From Caenorhabditis elegans (Eukaryota; Nematoda; Chromadorea; Rhabditida; Rhabditidae), in NCBI RefSeq assembly GCF_000002985.6, contig NC_003282.8, forward strand, positions 13,020,001 to 13,084,000: a stretch of DNA of 64,000 bases. Direction: 5' to 3'. The notes under the pieces are model-generated. The model did no database searches, had not been told where the DNA came from, and saw only the letters and a program-made list of their open reading frames with translations. Both the position numbers and the translations under genes were made by a program. This document shows, piece after piece, positions 45,109 through 56,570 of this stretch. How positions within the stretch are numbered: the first letter of the stretch is position 1; each line of letters starts with the position of its first letter.

Positions 45109-45765
45109 TTCTTTGCTGTTTTTGTAAATTATTTGCATAATAATAAACTGTAGACATTGAAGTTGGCAAAACAAGTATGAGTCATTCTATGAAACAGAAA
45201 AAAAATAATAGTTCAAACCGGTATTTTCGATTATAATTGGTTTAATATTTTTGAACTCTAAATACCAGAGTTCAATAAAGTCTAGCAAGTGTGATTGATG
45301 TAAAAAATTGAGCTTATACTAGAGGTGCATTTGAAAAAACATCAACACTTTTTTCCAGTACTATAACAACTTATACCTCGTTTTATTTTGAAAGGAAATA
45401 GTGGTAAAAAAGGGGAAATTAAAAATATAATTTCTATTGAACATTTTTGTTAAAATTAGAAAGGGGTCATTTACGGTACGGTAGTCGTACTGTGGGATTA
45501 GTGTGCCTATCGAAATGTTCTAAAGCAATTTTACAGACATATATCTGATAGCCCCACATTTAAATAAATTCTTGGCAACATTTTAGTGTTGAAAATTTTT
45601 TTAAATTGTATTTCTTTTTTTGAAAACCCAAAAGTTTGCCTGCAGTATTTTCGCCCTGCACGTGATCAGCTGATTTTAAAATTTTCTAGTATCCAGAATC
45701 TATAAAAAAAACACAAAAACCTATACAATTAAATAAATTAAGTTTATTCGAAAAACACTGAACAA
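45109..45765. other. Intergenic DNA between convergent genes
   Basis: The 3' flanks of CAP gene 8 (AATAAACTG near 45140) and of the collagen gene (minus-strand AATAAA-type signals near 45730). Nothing else is seen. Confidence 0.45.
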
Positions 45766-47288
45766 TTATTGCTTGTAGGGCTGGTAGACTCCACCGCCGG
45801 CACCATCGGCAACGCGTTTCGGGCATGGACAATACTGAAAATTTCCATTTTTAATGAAATAAAAACTTCTTCAGAATATCTCTCACTTACCAATGCATCT
45901 TGACCATTCGGCCCAATGGGTCCAGATTCTCCAACATCTCCTGTAGATCCAGTTCTTCCAGGGGGACCTTGAAGACCAATAGAACCCAACGGTCCATCCA
46001 CACCAAGACCTCCACGATTTCCTCGATCTCCTTCCATTCCAACAGGACCAACGGGTCCTGGAGCACCAATAGGTCCTCGTACTCCTTTTTCGCGAACGGT
46101 ATCCATACCACGTCTACCGATTGCACCAGCTGGTCCGGGAGGTCCCGCTTGACCACAAGGTCCCAGTTCTCCATTATGTCCCGGTGCTCCGTTGTTACCG
46201 GGAGTTCCTGCGCCGCCAGATTGTCCACGTTGACCTCGTGGTCCGATCTTTCCAGGCGCACCTGGGGGCCCCATTTCTCCGGCTGGACAATACTGACATC
46301 CTGGATCTACATGCATTGTTTGAACATCACCCGTGTTTTGTCCCATTTTCCCAGCAGGTCCTGGCTCTCCCGGTGCACCATCCTGCCCTGGCAGACCTTT
46401 TGGTCCAGATGGCCCAGCTGGGCAGTTGTTGTTTTCAAGATTGCAGTCTGGAATAAAGACAAATTTAAGGCAATAATGCTAACGTTCAAATAGAAACTTG
46501 AGATTTAGTTGTTAATTTTGAAAGTTTGCTTTAAAAAAGCTCTTCAAATTCGGAATATGCCGAGCTAAAAGTGCCGACAAACATTTTTTTTTTAAAGTTA
46601 CAGTGTATTTGGAGTATGTTACAAGAAACAATTATTTTTCTAGGCACACGCTGTAAGATAAAATATAGATCAAACTGGTGGAAAAACAAATGTCAAAATA
46701 ATTTTTTAGTCAAGATGTGACGCTTAAAAAAGAAAGTTGGTAGCCTAGAAAACAAAATGAAAAGGTTTCTAGGTCACAAAATTCAGGGATCCTCCAAAAA
46801 ACTGCTGGGAATTACTATTTTCAAATTTTAATTACCTAGATTTTTGAAACCCCGATATGCCAACAAATTATGACGAAGTTGTCCCAGAAATGAACTACTT
46901 GCCTACCTTGCCTAGGTAGGTAGGCGCGCAATAAATCTTACTTACTGCATTCAGGAGAGATTGATGGAGCATGTGCTTCTACTCCAAGAGAAGGAGGCAA
47001 AGCATACGAATCAGCGACCTTCTCATAATAGCTTTGGCGTTTGGAACGTTCAATTGGGATTTTCTTGGCAGTTGCCAAGTTTCGAAGAGTATTCCACGAT
47101 GCTTCACGGAGAACCTTAAACTAACTGTCTCTAAAATACCTTTGAGTAAAAATTACCGTCACTTCCTGAACTTCTTGATCAAACTCGGCCCAAACTTGGT
47201 CCAAATCATTCTTGGTCTGAAGGACAAATACCAGCACCGAAAGGAATACGAATAGAGATGTACCGATGACCAGGATCTCAGAAGACAT
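45766..47288 (-). CDS. Nematode cuticle collagen
   Basis: Minus-strand exons 47157-47288, 46946-47114, 45891-46447 and 45766-45834 encode 308 residues. A transmembrane or signal-anchor segment (EILVIGTSLFVFLSVLVFVL) is followed by an N-terminal domain with LWNTLR-like WNTLRN and a subtilisin-like cleavage site ERSKR (about 66-70). Three Gly-X-Y blocks are separated by short Cys-containing interruptions (NCPAG, GCQYCPAG), and the tail ends YCPCPKRVADGAGGGVYQPYKQ. This is the standard layout of worm cuticle collagens, which are cleaved, trimerised and cross-linked outside hypodermal cells. The acceptor of exon 2 is an unusual TTTAAG. A very short unrecognised exon cannot be excluded there. It lies on the opposite strand inside the CAP cluster. 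Confidence 0.92.
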
Positions 47289-48767
47289 TCTGGCTTACTT
47301 CCGTATAGCCACTCCCTTGCGGTTTTATAGGGGAGAGTATGCAAATTCGAAATGGGAACTCCCGTGGTGGGACCCGGTTTGTCTGACCATAACATTTGAG
47401 AATATCCGTTAAAACTATGTTAAGTTATTCAGGAAACAACAGGTTCTTTAGTAGAGGGCGGCAGCTTCCAGAAAATGTTAAAAGAATCGGATTTTGTAAT
47501 AGCTAATGGGTGAAAGAAAATGAAGATTTTGAAGACGCTGTATTCTTCGACGGTCAAAAAGTATCAGAACTAATACTAATCAAACTTTAAATATATTCAT
47601 TCGGTAGGCAAATAGTCTTATTCCGCCTACCTGCCTACCTCGTGCGTTTGCAAGCAAGCATGTAGGCACCGAGCATACGCAAACACTGATGTAATTATTT
47701 ATTAACGTTTACTTGCTCACAGGCTGAAAATTTTATGTTTTCTTGATTCATCGAGTTGCCAGTTTCACATTAGTTCTCTCATTGAATAATTGAAATCCTA
47801 GGCAGCCTATTTTCCCATTTTTAGGCACATAGATCATCTCTGATCATTTAATAATGGAACATCATTTTTTTTGTCAAATGTAGTCTTTATGTGACTTCCC
47901 AAACAGAACACAAAAAAATTAGCTTTATGTTTGAGCTGTTCAAAGATGAAATGTCGAAGGATTAGGATGATGACTGATGAACGTGAGAATCGGGAAATTT
48001 TGGGAAATTTGAAAAAAAAATTGGTTAACAAACGAAACTTGATTAAAAATTGTTTTCAAATGAGGAGTGCATAAAACAGAATATTTCTTATTGGAAATTC
48101 TTGAAACTGATGGAGCCTCTGAAAATTATTCACAAAACCTGCAATATCAACAAGCTGGCAAAATTATTTGTAACTAAATAATGAGGATCCTTAAGTTTAA
48201 AAATAAATCTATTTTTCAAATACTCGAAGCATTTTTCAGACTTTTCAGTTATCTTTGATTTCTCGTTTTATTTTTCTCTGAAAACGGATTTCAACAAGTT
48301 TCATAACCTGTGAAACAAAAATTATGAATATTTTAAAATGCGTATATGTTCGCCATTTGTCGATTGTTGCATCGTTATTTCTTTTCGCAAAAATATGGAA
48401 AAATACTGGATACCTAACCAGTTTGCTTGTACTGTAATGTAATTCAGCTTGAATCTTGATCAACTTGTTGTGTGCTCTAAACTGATGTTACAAAGCCTTA
48501 AAATACATGCTCGAAACTTCGTTAAACCAACATGACGCGCCAAGGATTGAAGTTTAGCCTTCCTGTTTCATCCCTTTTTGAGCTTCTCTGGCTTGTCAAA
48601 ATTTCATGATGAGAGAGCCCCCATGTTTTACACACCTGTAGTTCCGCCTTAATATGCGCTTGTTCTACGACGGTTAGCTGGTCGTAGTTCAACAAACAGT
48701 TGTACATACAAACGAGTACTCTGTATATAAATACCTATGGGAAGGTTGGGAAATTTCAGAATTCAAC
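47289..48767. other. Intergenic DNA between divergent genes
   Basis: Contains the collagen promoter on the left and the CAP gene 9 promoter on the right (motif at 48697). A GCCTACCTGCC-type repeat sits at about 47600-47690. I see no other gene. Confidence 0.45.
48697..48733 (+). promoter_or_regulatory. CAGTTGTACATACAAAC element plus TATA box, CAP gene 9
   Basis: CAGTTGTACATACAAAC at 48697-48713 differs by one base from the element before CAP genes 6 and 8 and ends 10 bp before TATATAAATA at 48724-48733. The ATG is at 48768. Confidence 0.65.
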
Positions 48768-49878
48768 ATGCCTTCCCTTCTTGTATTTGCTACTTCTCTT
48801 CTCATTGGTACGTCTGGAAGAAAAATTAACGAAATCTGATAAAATATATTACAGTTCTCGTTGATGCTGAGTTCAGCTCGAGCACTCAACAATTCATAGT
48901 TGACCTTCATAACTCATTCCGGTCGAAATTGGCAACTGGAACTTACTCTATAAATGGAACATTGAAGCCAGCAGGAAGTAACATTAGAAAGATGGTAAGT
49001 TTTTTTCGTGAGCAAGATAATTTCAACCTACTGTGAAGGCTCAACATGGCGCCCTGCCATCGGCTCTGACAAGATATGACAAGGCCAAAGCCTAAACCTA
49101 CATACAACTAACTTGCTCACGCCTAAGCCTAAGCCTAAACCGAAGTCTGGGCTTAATCCGGAGCCTAGACTCTGCGCTGAGCCTAAACCTACGTTTAAGA
49201 CAGAATCTGAGCCAAATTAAGTCTAAGCCTGCGCTCAAGCTAAAACTTCCAAAACCTACGTCAATGCCTAAGTCTAAGCCTAAGTCTGAATCCCAGCCAA
49301 AGTCGAAGCCTAAGCCTAATATTCATAACCACGTATGAATTTCAGTCCTGGGACTCAACCCTCGCCACATCTGCTCAAACCTACGCAAACACCTGCCCCA
49401 CAGGATTTTCAAACACTCAAGGAACCGGAGAGAACCTCTACTGGCGTACGACATCTGCTAACATCAGTGGACTTGATATTTATGGAGGAGCCGCGTCTGT
49501 CTCGTGGGAGCAAGAGTTCCAGAAGTACGGATGGGCAACCAACTATTTCAGTCAGGAACTTTTTGATACTGGAGTCGGAAATGGAACTCAAATGGCTTGG
49601 GCTAAAACGAATCTTGTTGGTTGTGGTGTTAAGAATTGTGGAAAAGATTCGACTGGTCTCAATAAAGTTGCAGTTGTATGTCACTACAAGCCTCTGTAAG
49701 TTTTATTAGGTTCAAGTTTTTAGTCAGGTTATATCAATCTTAAATCGATCATGAACACTGGAATAGTTACATTTTCAGTGGAAGATACGTGGACCAAATG
49801 ATCTACACCGCTGGCTTCACCTGTTCGCAGTGTCCAACAGGAACTTCTTGTGATCAAACCACTGGATTATGCGCCTGA
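48768..49878 (+). CDS. CAP/SCP-like secreted protein, cluster member 9, lacking both CAP histidines
   Basis: Exons 48768-48807, 48855-48994, 49346-49695 and 49779-49878 encode 209 residues with an intact frame. The signal peptide is MPSLLVFATSLLIVLVDA. The usual CPTGHS is CPTGFS, so Phe81 replaces the first histidine. The usual GIGHATQ is GVGNGTQ, so Asn139 replaces the second. The glutamates remain at 89 (GENLYW) and 117 (WEQEF). In CAP proteins the two His and two Glu line a cavity that binds divalent metal, so this copy has probably lost metal binding while staying a foldable secreted protein. The tail is FTCSQCPTGTSCDQTTGLCA. Intron 2 holds telomere-like repeats. Confidence 0.9.
49085..49322 (-). 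repeat. Degenerate telomere-like (TTAGGC) repeats in an intron
   Basis: The + strand reads GCCTAAGCCTAAGCCTAAAC and many variants (GAGCCTAAACC, AAGTCTAAGCC), that is, TTAGGC on the minus strand, which is the C. elegans telomere repeat. Thirty or more degenerate units fill most of intron 2 of CAP gene 9, far from any expected chromosome end. Confidence 0.8.
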
Positions 49879-50478
49879 GTTTTAGTCCAACTACTGTAGA
49901 TTACTGTGAAAAATTCCATCTCGCCATACAAATGTAATTTATACAATGAAACTGCCTACGTCTTTTTTTTTGAGAGAATAAATTTTGATTGAACATTGTC
50001 ATTTTTTTGAGTTGCTGCATACATACATTTGATATCGTGAATTCCTTAGTACATATTTGAAAATTTTTCCTGAAAAAATCTAAATTTTTGAATCTCCGAA
50101 ACTATCGGAAAAGTTGCAACAGAAAAACTTCAAATTGAGAGCGAATTCAAATTTCCAACAAGCATTGAAAAGGTTTTCAGTGGAGAAAGTTGCGCCGCTG
50201 TGTTAAAGAAAAAAAAATGTTTAAATTAAATTGAAAAAAAAACAATTTCCCATACTACAATATCTTTTTTTAGAAAATCAAAAACCCATTTGAAGTTTTT
50301 TTTTTCGAAAAAAAAGTATGGAAATTTCACATACTTCAATATACCCATTCTGCAAGAGAATCCCATTTGCGTGTGAGTCTCAAAAACTGAAGTTTAATAT
50401 AAAAAGCTGGAAGAAATACGTTCGAAATATCTTCTCTTCTCTGAACTCGATATTGAGTTTCAGAATTTCAGAACCATC
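49879..50478. other. Intergenic promoter DNA of CAP gene 10
   Basis: Contains GCGTGTGAGTCTCA at 50369-50382 and TATAAAA at 50398-50404 before the ATG at 50479. The sequence just before the ATG (TTTCAGAATTTCAG) offers trans-splice acceptors. Confidence 0.5.
50369..50404 (+). promoter_or_regulatory. GCGTGTGARTCTCA element plus TATA box, CAP gene 10
   Basis: GCGTGTGAGTCTCA at 50369-50382 lies 15 bp before TATAAAA at 50398-50404. The same element with one change is found before CAP gene 11, its closest relative. Confidence 0.55.
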
Positions 50479-51221
50479 ATGCAAACTGCTCTCGTGTTGG
50501 CACTTGTCTGCGTTGGAGCCCATGCTCAATTCTCGGAAGGAGGCAAACAGTCCATGGTAAATGCTCACAACGCTGTCAGATCAAGCATTGCAAAAGGAGA
50601 GTATGTTGCGAAGGGAACCAAGAAGGATAGTGCTACCAATATGTTGAAGATGGTGAGTTGAACTGAAAATATAGTATTGTTACAGCTGAGTGAACTCAAC
50701 CGATTTGTAGAAATGGGACAACTCTCTCGCACAATCCGCTCAAAACTACGCTAACGGATGTCCAATGCAACATTCCCCCGATAAATCTTACGGAGAAAAC
50801 CTTTTCTGGGCATATAGCTCGTCGCCAATCACTGACCTCGATAAATACGTACAGAGCGCCGTTGACACTTGGGTAAGCGAGTTCCAAATGTTCGGATGGA
50901 ACTCTAATAAATTCACAACTGCACTTTGGAACACTGGAATCGGACATGCTACTCAAGTGGCCTGGAGTGCAACTGGTCAAGTTGGATGTGGAGCAAAAAA
51001 CTGTGGAGCTGATTCTGTCAGAGTTGGATCCTACAAGGCCACAATTGTATGCCAGTACAAAGTTCCGTAAGTTTTTTTTTATTCTATGGTTTTCTGGATG
51101 AAAATTGAAATTATTTTTCAGAGGAAACTACTTGTTCAAGAACATTTACAACAGCGGAGCCAAATGCTCAGCCTGTCCAGCTGGAACCAGTTGCGAGCAA
51201 TCTTCCGGACTTTGCGCATAA
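50479..51221 (+). CDS. CAP/SCP-like secreted protein, cluster member 10
   Basis: Three exons (50479-50652, 50711-51066, 51122-51221) encode 209 residues. The signal peptide is MQTALVLALVCVGAHA. CAP motifs are HNAVRSS, CPMQHS, GENLFWAY, WVSEF and GIGHATQVAW, with the CAP residues kept. The tail is AKCSACPAGTSCEQSSGLCA. It and member 11 are a recent pair: they share the MQHS variant, QFSEGGKQS after the signal peptide, and the most compact gene structure in the cluster. Confidence 0.93.
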
Positions 51222-51753
51222 ATTTTTCGATATATATTAATGGTGTAGTAAATGAATTAATTTCTCCAAAACTTTTATTTTTTTAATTTTTTTAGTGTAT
51301 AACACAATTGTTCAAATTATGAAGAACAAAAAAAATCAGTTTTGGCAAGAAGTTTCAAGACTTCAAGTGTCTATGCATATATCATGCCTGCCTGCGCACT
51401 TACTTTTCACCTCACTTATTCCTGCTTCATGCCTTTCTACGGCCCTATCTCACATATTTCTATTTTGATATTATGCCTGACCACATAATTCTTTTCGCTC
51501 AAGTTAAAATCCGGAAATTGAAAAAAAATTTCCAAATATCAAAAGTTCAATTTTACTTTCAACTACATACAGGAAGTATTGTATATTCATATCATCACAA
51601 AAACCAATGAAACAAGTGAATTCAACAAATCATCTCGCGTGTGAATCTCACATACTTTACCGTTCCAGATAGTATAAAATCTTTGACAAGAGCGGGTAGA
51701 AGCGTCCTCCATTTCTCTTGAACTTACTAATCATAAGTACTTCCAGAACCATC
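51222..51753. other. Intergenic promoter DNA of CAP gene 11
   Basis: Contains GCCTGCCTG-type repeats at about 51385-51480, then GCGTGTGAATCTCA at 51637-51650 and TATAAAA at 51673-51679. Confidence 0.5.
51637..51679 (+). promoter_or_regulatory. GCGTGTGARTCTCA element plus TATA box, CAP gene 11
   Basis: GCGTGTGAATCTCA at 51637-51650 lies 22 bp before TATAAAA at 51673-51679 and matches the element before CAP gene 10 in 13 of 14 positions. Confidence 0.55.
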
Positions 51754-52478
51754 ATGCGTACTCTTCTTGTTTTAGCCGTTGCTTGTGTTGGAGTTTATGC
51801 TCAATTCTCCGAGGGAGGCAAGCAATCCATTCTGAATGCTCACAATGATATCAGATCCAGAATCGCAAAGGGAAACTATGTTGCCAAAGGAAATAGAAAA
51901 GAGAGTGCTACCAATATGCTTAAGATGGTGAGTTGAGACTTTTCAACTAATCAAGCATTTTCATTTTCTAGAAATGGGACAGCTCCCTTGAACAATCAGC
52001 TCAAAACTACGCCAATGGGTGTCACATGCAGCATTCCACCAACGACAAAACCATCGGAGAGAACCTCTACTGGGAGTGGAGTGGCGATCCATTCAGCGAT
52101 TTGGACAAATTCGGAAAGATCGCCACAGTTGCCTGGGATCACGAGTTCGAGCAATTCGGATGGAACTCAAATAAGTTTTCACTTGCTCTTTTTAACACTG
52201 GAGTTGCACATGCTACTCAAATCGCTTGGGCACCAACTGGTAAGATCGGATGTGGAGTTAAGAACTGTGGCCGTGATGCTCGTCGCGGTGGATTATTCCA
52301 GGTTGCTATTGTTTGCCAATACAGAGTCCGGTTAGTTTACTTCAACATTGGTTTAGTTCCAATAGTCTCAATTTTCAGAGGAAACTTCTTCTTCAAGAAC
52401 ATTTACAACAGTGGAGCCACTTGCTCAGCCTGCCCAGCTGGAACCAGCTGCGAGCAATCTACTGGACTCTGCGCCTAA
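51754..52478 (+). CDS. CAP/SCP-like secreted protein, cluster member 11
   Basis: Three exons (51754-51927, 51972-52330, 52379-52478) encode 210 residues. The signal peptide MRTLLVLAVACVGVYA starts just after a TTCCAG acceptor, so the ATG at 51754 is preferred to one 36 bp earlier in frame. CAP motifs are HNDIRSR, CHMQHS, GENLYWEW, WDHEF and GVAHATQIAW (Gly to Ala before the His). The tail is ATCSACPAGTSCEQSTGLCA. It is the sister of member 10 and the last CAP gene in the window. Confidence 0.93.
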
Positions 52479-52698
52479 GATTTTTGATATGTATTGGTGG
52501 TTTAGTAAATGAATTATTTTCTCGAAAACTTATGTTTTGCCCTTTACACTACAACATTTTACAATACTCGGTTTCTGGTTATTGAAAACTATTTCAATAA
52601 TTTGACATTTTTGTAAATTTTCAAAAATTCAAATTATCGTCCACTTTTCACTAAAAACAGTAAAATCCGATAATTCATTATCAATACAATTTATACAA

Positions 52699-55600
52699 TT
52701 ACAATGGAAACTGTGGAAGAGGCTCATCGCGATATGGCTGAATCGAAGAGTCCTCGTAGCCTTCCTTGGCCCATGGTGCTCTTTCTGAGGAGCAGAAAAA
52801 GAAGAAAATGATGTTGGCGATGATGAGGAATATCGCGTGAACTATGAACAGAGTTGACCAGGATGCTGAAATAAGGAAGAGTTAATGGGATGTGATCTTT
52901 TGTGCAGCTTTTTTTTTGCAACATTCGTGTTTCTAATCCAAAATTAAATTAGCAAATAAGTCGAACAATAGAATGCTATACAAACATGTGAATACACCCT
53001 CTCTATGGTTTTTTCATCAAATAGAGAAAATATTAATTGAAATACGAATGGAGGGAAATTTGAAAGTTAATGTGACCGACTAGGATAAATATCTAGGATT
53101 TAAAGTAGGATCTATTGAGGAGTCCAAATCAAAAATACACTATACTGACAGAAGGGCTGGTAGGCAAGCGCGAATTCAGGGTCTGACGTTTATCTTAGCC
53201 CTGCCAGCCCAATTCACAAGTTTCTAATTTTCTAATTGCACCCATTTAAATGAAAATGAAATCAAGAAATGAAGAAATTAAGCTTGCGTCTTTTTTAGCA
53301 GAAGCCGTTAAGGCGCTAGGCTTGTGAAAGTGGCCTTAAGGTCAGGCAGACAGGCCTATATGTAAACCCTAATTGGTGCTTAATCTAATGTTCTATATTT
53401 TTGCAGTTAAAGCACGAATATTATAAGTATTGGAAAAATCCCAGATTCCACTTACAGTAGTCAGTGTTTTTTGCAATGAGAACGTTGAGTAATGATGAGA
53501 AGAACATTGCAGTCGAGTTGACAATAAAAATATTGACGAGCAGAAATAGATGAAGGTGGCCGGATCGGAGCTGGTTCATTCTCAAATGGCCTGCATATGA
53601 GCATCCGAGAAGGGATGAGGCCAGGATGTACATTACCTTGAATTCATAAGTTTTGAAAATATTGAATATTTTAGTCAATTTTTAAGTTTCAAAAGTCAAT
53701 TTTAACGGATAAAGATTTTCAAAACAATTCTGATGGGCCAATAGGGCATTTATATACAAGAAACATATTTAAGTTCACAACTAGATTTCCAAAAAAAATT
53801 TAGCGGTTTTTTTTACAGTCTGGATGCTTTTCGGAGAAAAATAAAATAATTCTAGATCAATTTTCGTGAAAATTTTCAGATTTTTCTTCGGAAATAATTT
53901 TTTTAATTACAAATTTACAAATTTATGAAACTTTCAACTTGATTTTGCCCATTTCCCAACTGACCGTTACGATATACTTATGATTGACAGGATTGAAAAA
54001 CCCGAGTGTAAAAAGGAAAATCCCACAAGTGCCGAACGCAATTGTGTTGAAAAACCTCATCTTGTTCTGCTCGCCATTTCTGCAAAAACTTTTTAAAATA
54101 TACATTTCCTCTCGGCAGTCTTACGCAAGTTTTTCGAAGAGATATACCGACGAGCATGAAGTGACCAAGTTGAGGATCGGAGCAATAATTGTGAAGTAGG
54201 CAGATGAGATTTCTGAGTGACCTAGGACTTTGTGGAAGAATGTTGGGCCAAATTGGTAGAAAAGTTGGAGGGCACATCCATAGGCAAATGAGGTGAAGAA
54301 TATCACCCAGATACGGAAGTCCTGGTAGATTGATAAATATGGAATCCGGAGATCGAATGTTCGAGAACGGGTGCGTTCGTATTCGAACATTGCCTGAAGT
54401 TTTTTTTCAATTCAATTTAAGACTCTAAAATAAAGGAATAAACTAGGTATTTACATTGCAAAATCCGATTGTCCCGGCTCGCTCCTTAAAGTCCTCATCA
54501 AAATGAATGAGAACAAAAACGAAGAAAATGATAACAATTGTGATGACTGCTCCATAATGTGCAGAATGCCATCCAAGAGAAGATGAAGCCATATGGGAAA
54601 CTATTGGATGCACGAATATTTCAGAAATATGGGAATATGCAAAGACAATGATGGGGACGGCGATATGATCGAATGGAATGAAAACTGATAGCTTGCAGAT
54701 GTACGGGATGAAAGCTGCGAGGGAGCAACCTGGAAATGAAAATTTAGTCAAGTTGGAGTAAATTTTCAAAGAGAAAACTTATGTTTCAATCCATCCAGAA
54801 AAATTTTTATAATTAAGTTAGAAAAGTTCAAATGTTGAATTTCTGATCGGAACATTGAAAAACTTATACTTTTTTACATAGATTTCTAATTTCAAAATTT
54901 CAAAAAATTACCTTGAAATATGCGAAGTATAATTGCCAAAAGATATGTTTTCGCATTCACACATATCGGAAAAAACAAGGCAGGGATAATGCTTATAAAA
55001 GCACACATTACAAAACTTCTTCTAAAAATAAAAGATGTATATCTATTACTTCTAAGCGATGTCTTACCTGAATCCCATATTGTTATAAGCAAATGTTATC
55101 GGAGTAGCCGCTAGTACCGTACCCACCGAGGTTACAGTAATCAACGATTCCTTTTGAGGATTTGAAAGGTAGTAGACATACTTGACAATGACATCACGGG
55201 AGGTTTGCTTTGCCGGGTCGTATTGGTTATCGATTTCTTCATAGACTGAAAAGTACGGTTGGGTCAGCAGCCGACAAAATCTGGGTCAAGATACCCAGTG
55301 CGTAACTGACTCTAGCATATTTCAAGTACACACGTTCAGAGATGTGCAGCACAATTTTTTCGATAGATTTACGAAATCCACTTTTCTCATCGTTTTGTCA
55401 AATATTTTTATTGAAATTTACATAGAAATATAGAGAAATATTCTTACTTTCTGATAGTAATATTACCTTTAATTAAAAGTTTTGCAATTTAATTTCCAGA
55501 AAAAAACTTTGGCCCAACAATGACAACTTGTATTTTTAGATGTTCAAAATTACATCATTTCATTTTTGTCCCGTCTTAACAAACCCCATGTATGTTATTG

Positions 55601-56570
55601 TGAACTGTTTACCTTATCCAATTAGCCCAAAACCCGATACAGAAGACACACTAGACACAGACCACAAACAATCACAAAAATCTCAATCAGTTTACCAGTT
55701 TCTCCTCCACGAAAACCGAATCAAATGACCGTAAGACAAATGACCGTAAGAACGGGACGCAAAATAACAACTTTCGTAGCATCCCTTTCTTTCCTGATTT
55801 GTTTCTTGTAGTGTATGTGATCTTACAGGGATGTCTAGCCAATGTAGTCTTCCTACAGATACATACAATACGGTTACAGGGGAACGCAGTCAATCTTATC
55901 ACTTTTGTCGCCGCGCCCCTCTCTTCTTATTTTGATGTGACCATCAAGTGGTATCGGATCAGAGACCATCAAAGAAAGGATTTCGATGCAACTGATAACA
56001 AAAGATTTGTTTGTTCGTTTTTTGAAGTTAGCAGCCGACATGATGCCGGGCTCATTGATTGAGACGTCACTTTAAAGGCACGCGGTGCATTTCACAGTGA
56101 GTCTCGCCACGATCTCAGTCATAATGTATGATTAACTTAAGTTAGGAACTAGAGCTAAAAACTACTACAAACTTACAGTCTGATTCTGAAGAATTTCGAA
56201 ATTCGTGAAGAAAGTTGATTGTCGACTGATAGACTGTGGGATTCGAGTAGATCGACGCCATGCACAATGTGCAGAGGAAAATGAAAAAGAATGGAATGTG
56301 CTGAAAAAAATTCACAAAAATTTAACAAAAAAAAACAAATCGAAAAAACGCCTGCCTACCCGCCTGGCTACCTGCTTGCTTGCTTGGCAGGCGTAGGCAG
56401 GCGTTGGAACAAGTGAGGTTATGTGTGCCTACATAGCAGGCAGACTTCTTCCATTAACTATCAGCTTTCCTTATTCATTTTTCTTAACTCACTTTGATAT
56501 TCTCCATGCTCGGAGACGATTTTTTCTCTTCATAACCATCCTCCGTATGCTTCGGAGAAACCGTGCTCAT
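52699..56570 (-). CDS. Major facilitator superfamily transporter (SLC17-like)
   Basis: Minus-strand exons 56493-56570, 56177-56300, 55068-55245, 54912-55021, 54455-54729, 54125-54393, 53965-54079, 53456-53636 and 52699-52865 give 498 residues and about twelve hydrophobic segments, consistent with MFS topology. Supporting stretches are LAATPITFAYNNMGFRRSFVMCAFISIIPALFFPI for early helices, SLGWHSAHYGAVITIVIIFFVFVLIHFDED before the central cytoplasmic loop, and SSERAPWAKEGYEDS at the C-terminus, a place where SLC17 anion and phosphate transporters have a similar PW motif. Substrate is unknown. A possible alternative start at 56740 adds about 33 residues by an extra exon (56653-56740, then 56493-56581) with a further hydrophobic segment. 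Confidence 0.85.

Noticed and set aside
45900-46493. Long + strand open frame over the collagen gene
   Set aside because: It is the antisense of Gly-X-Y codons on the minus strand, where low stop density is expected.
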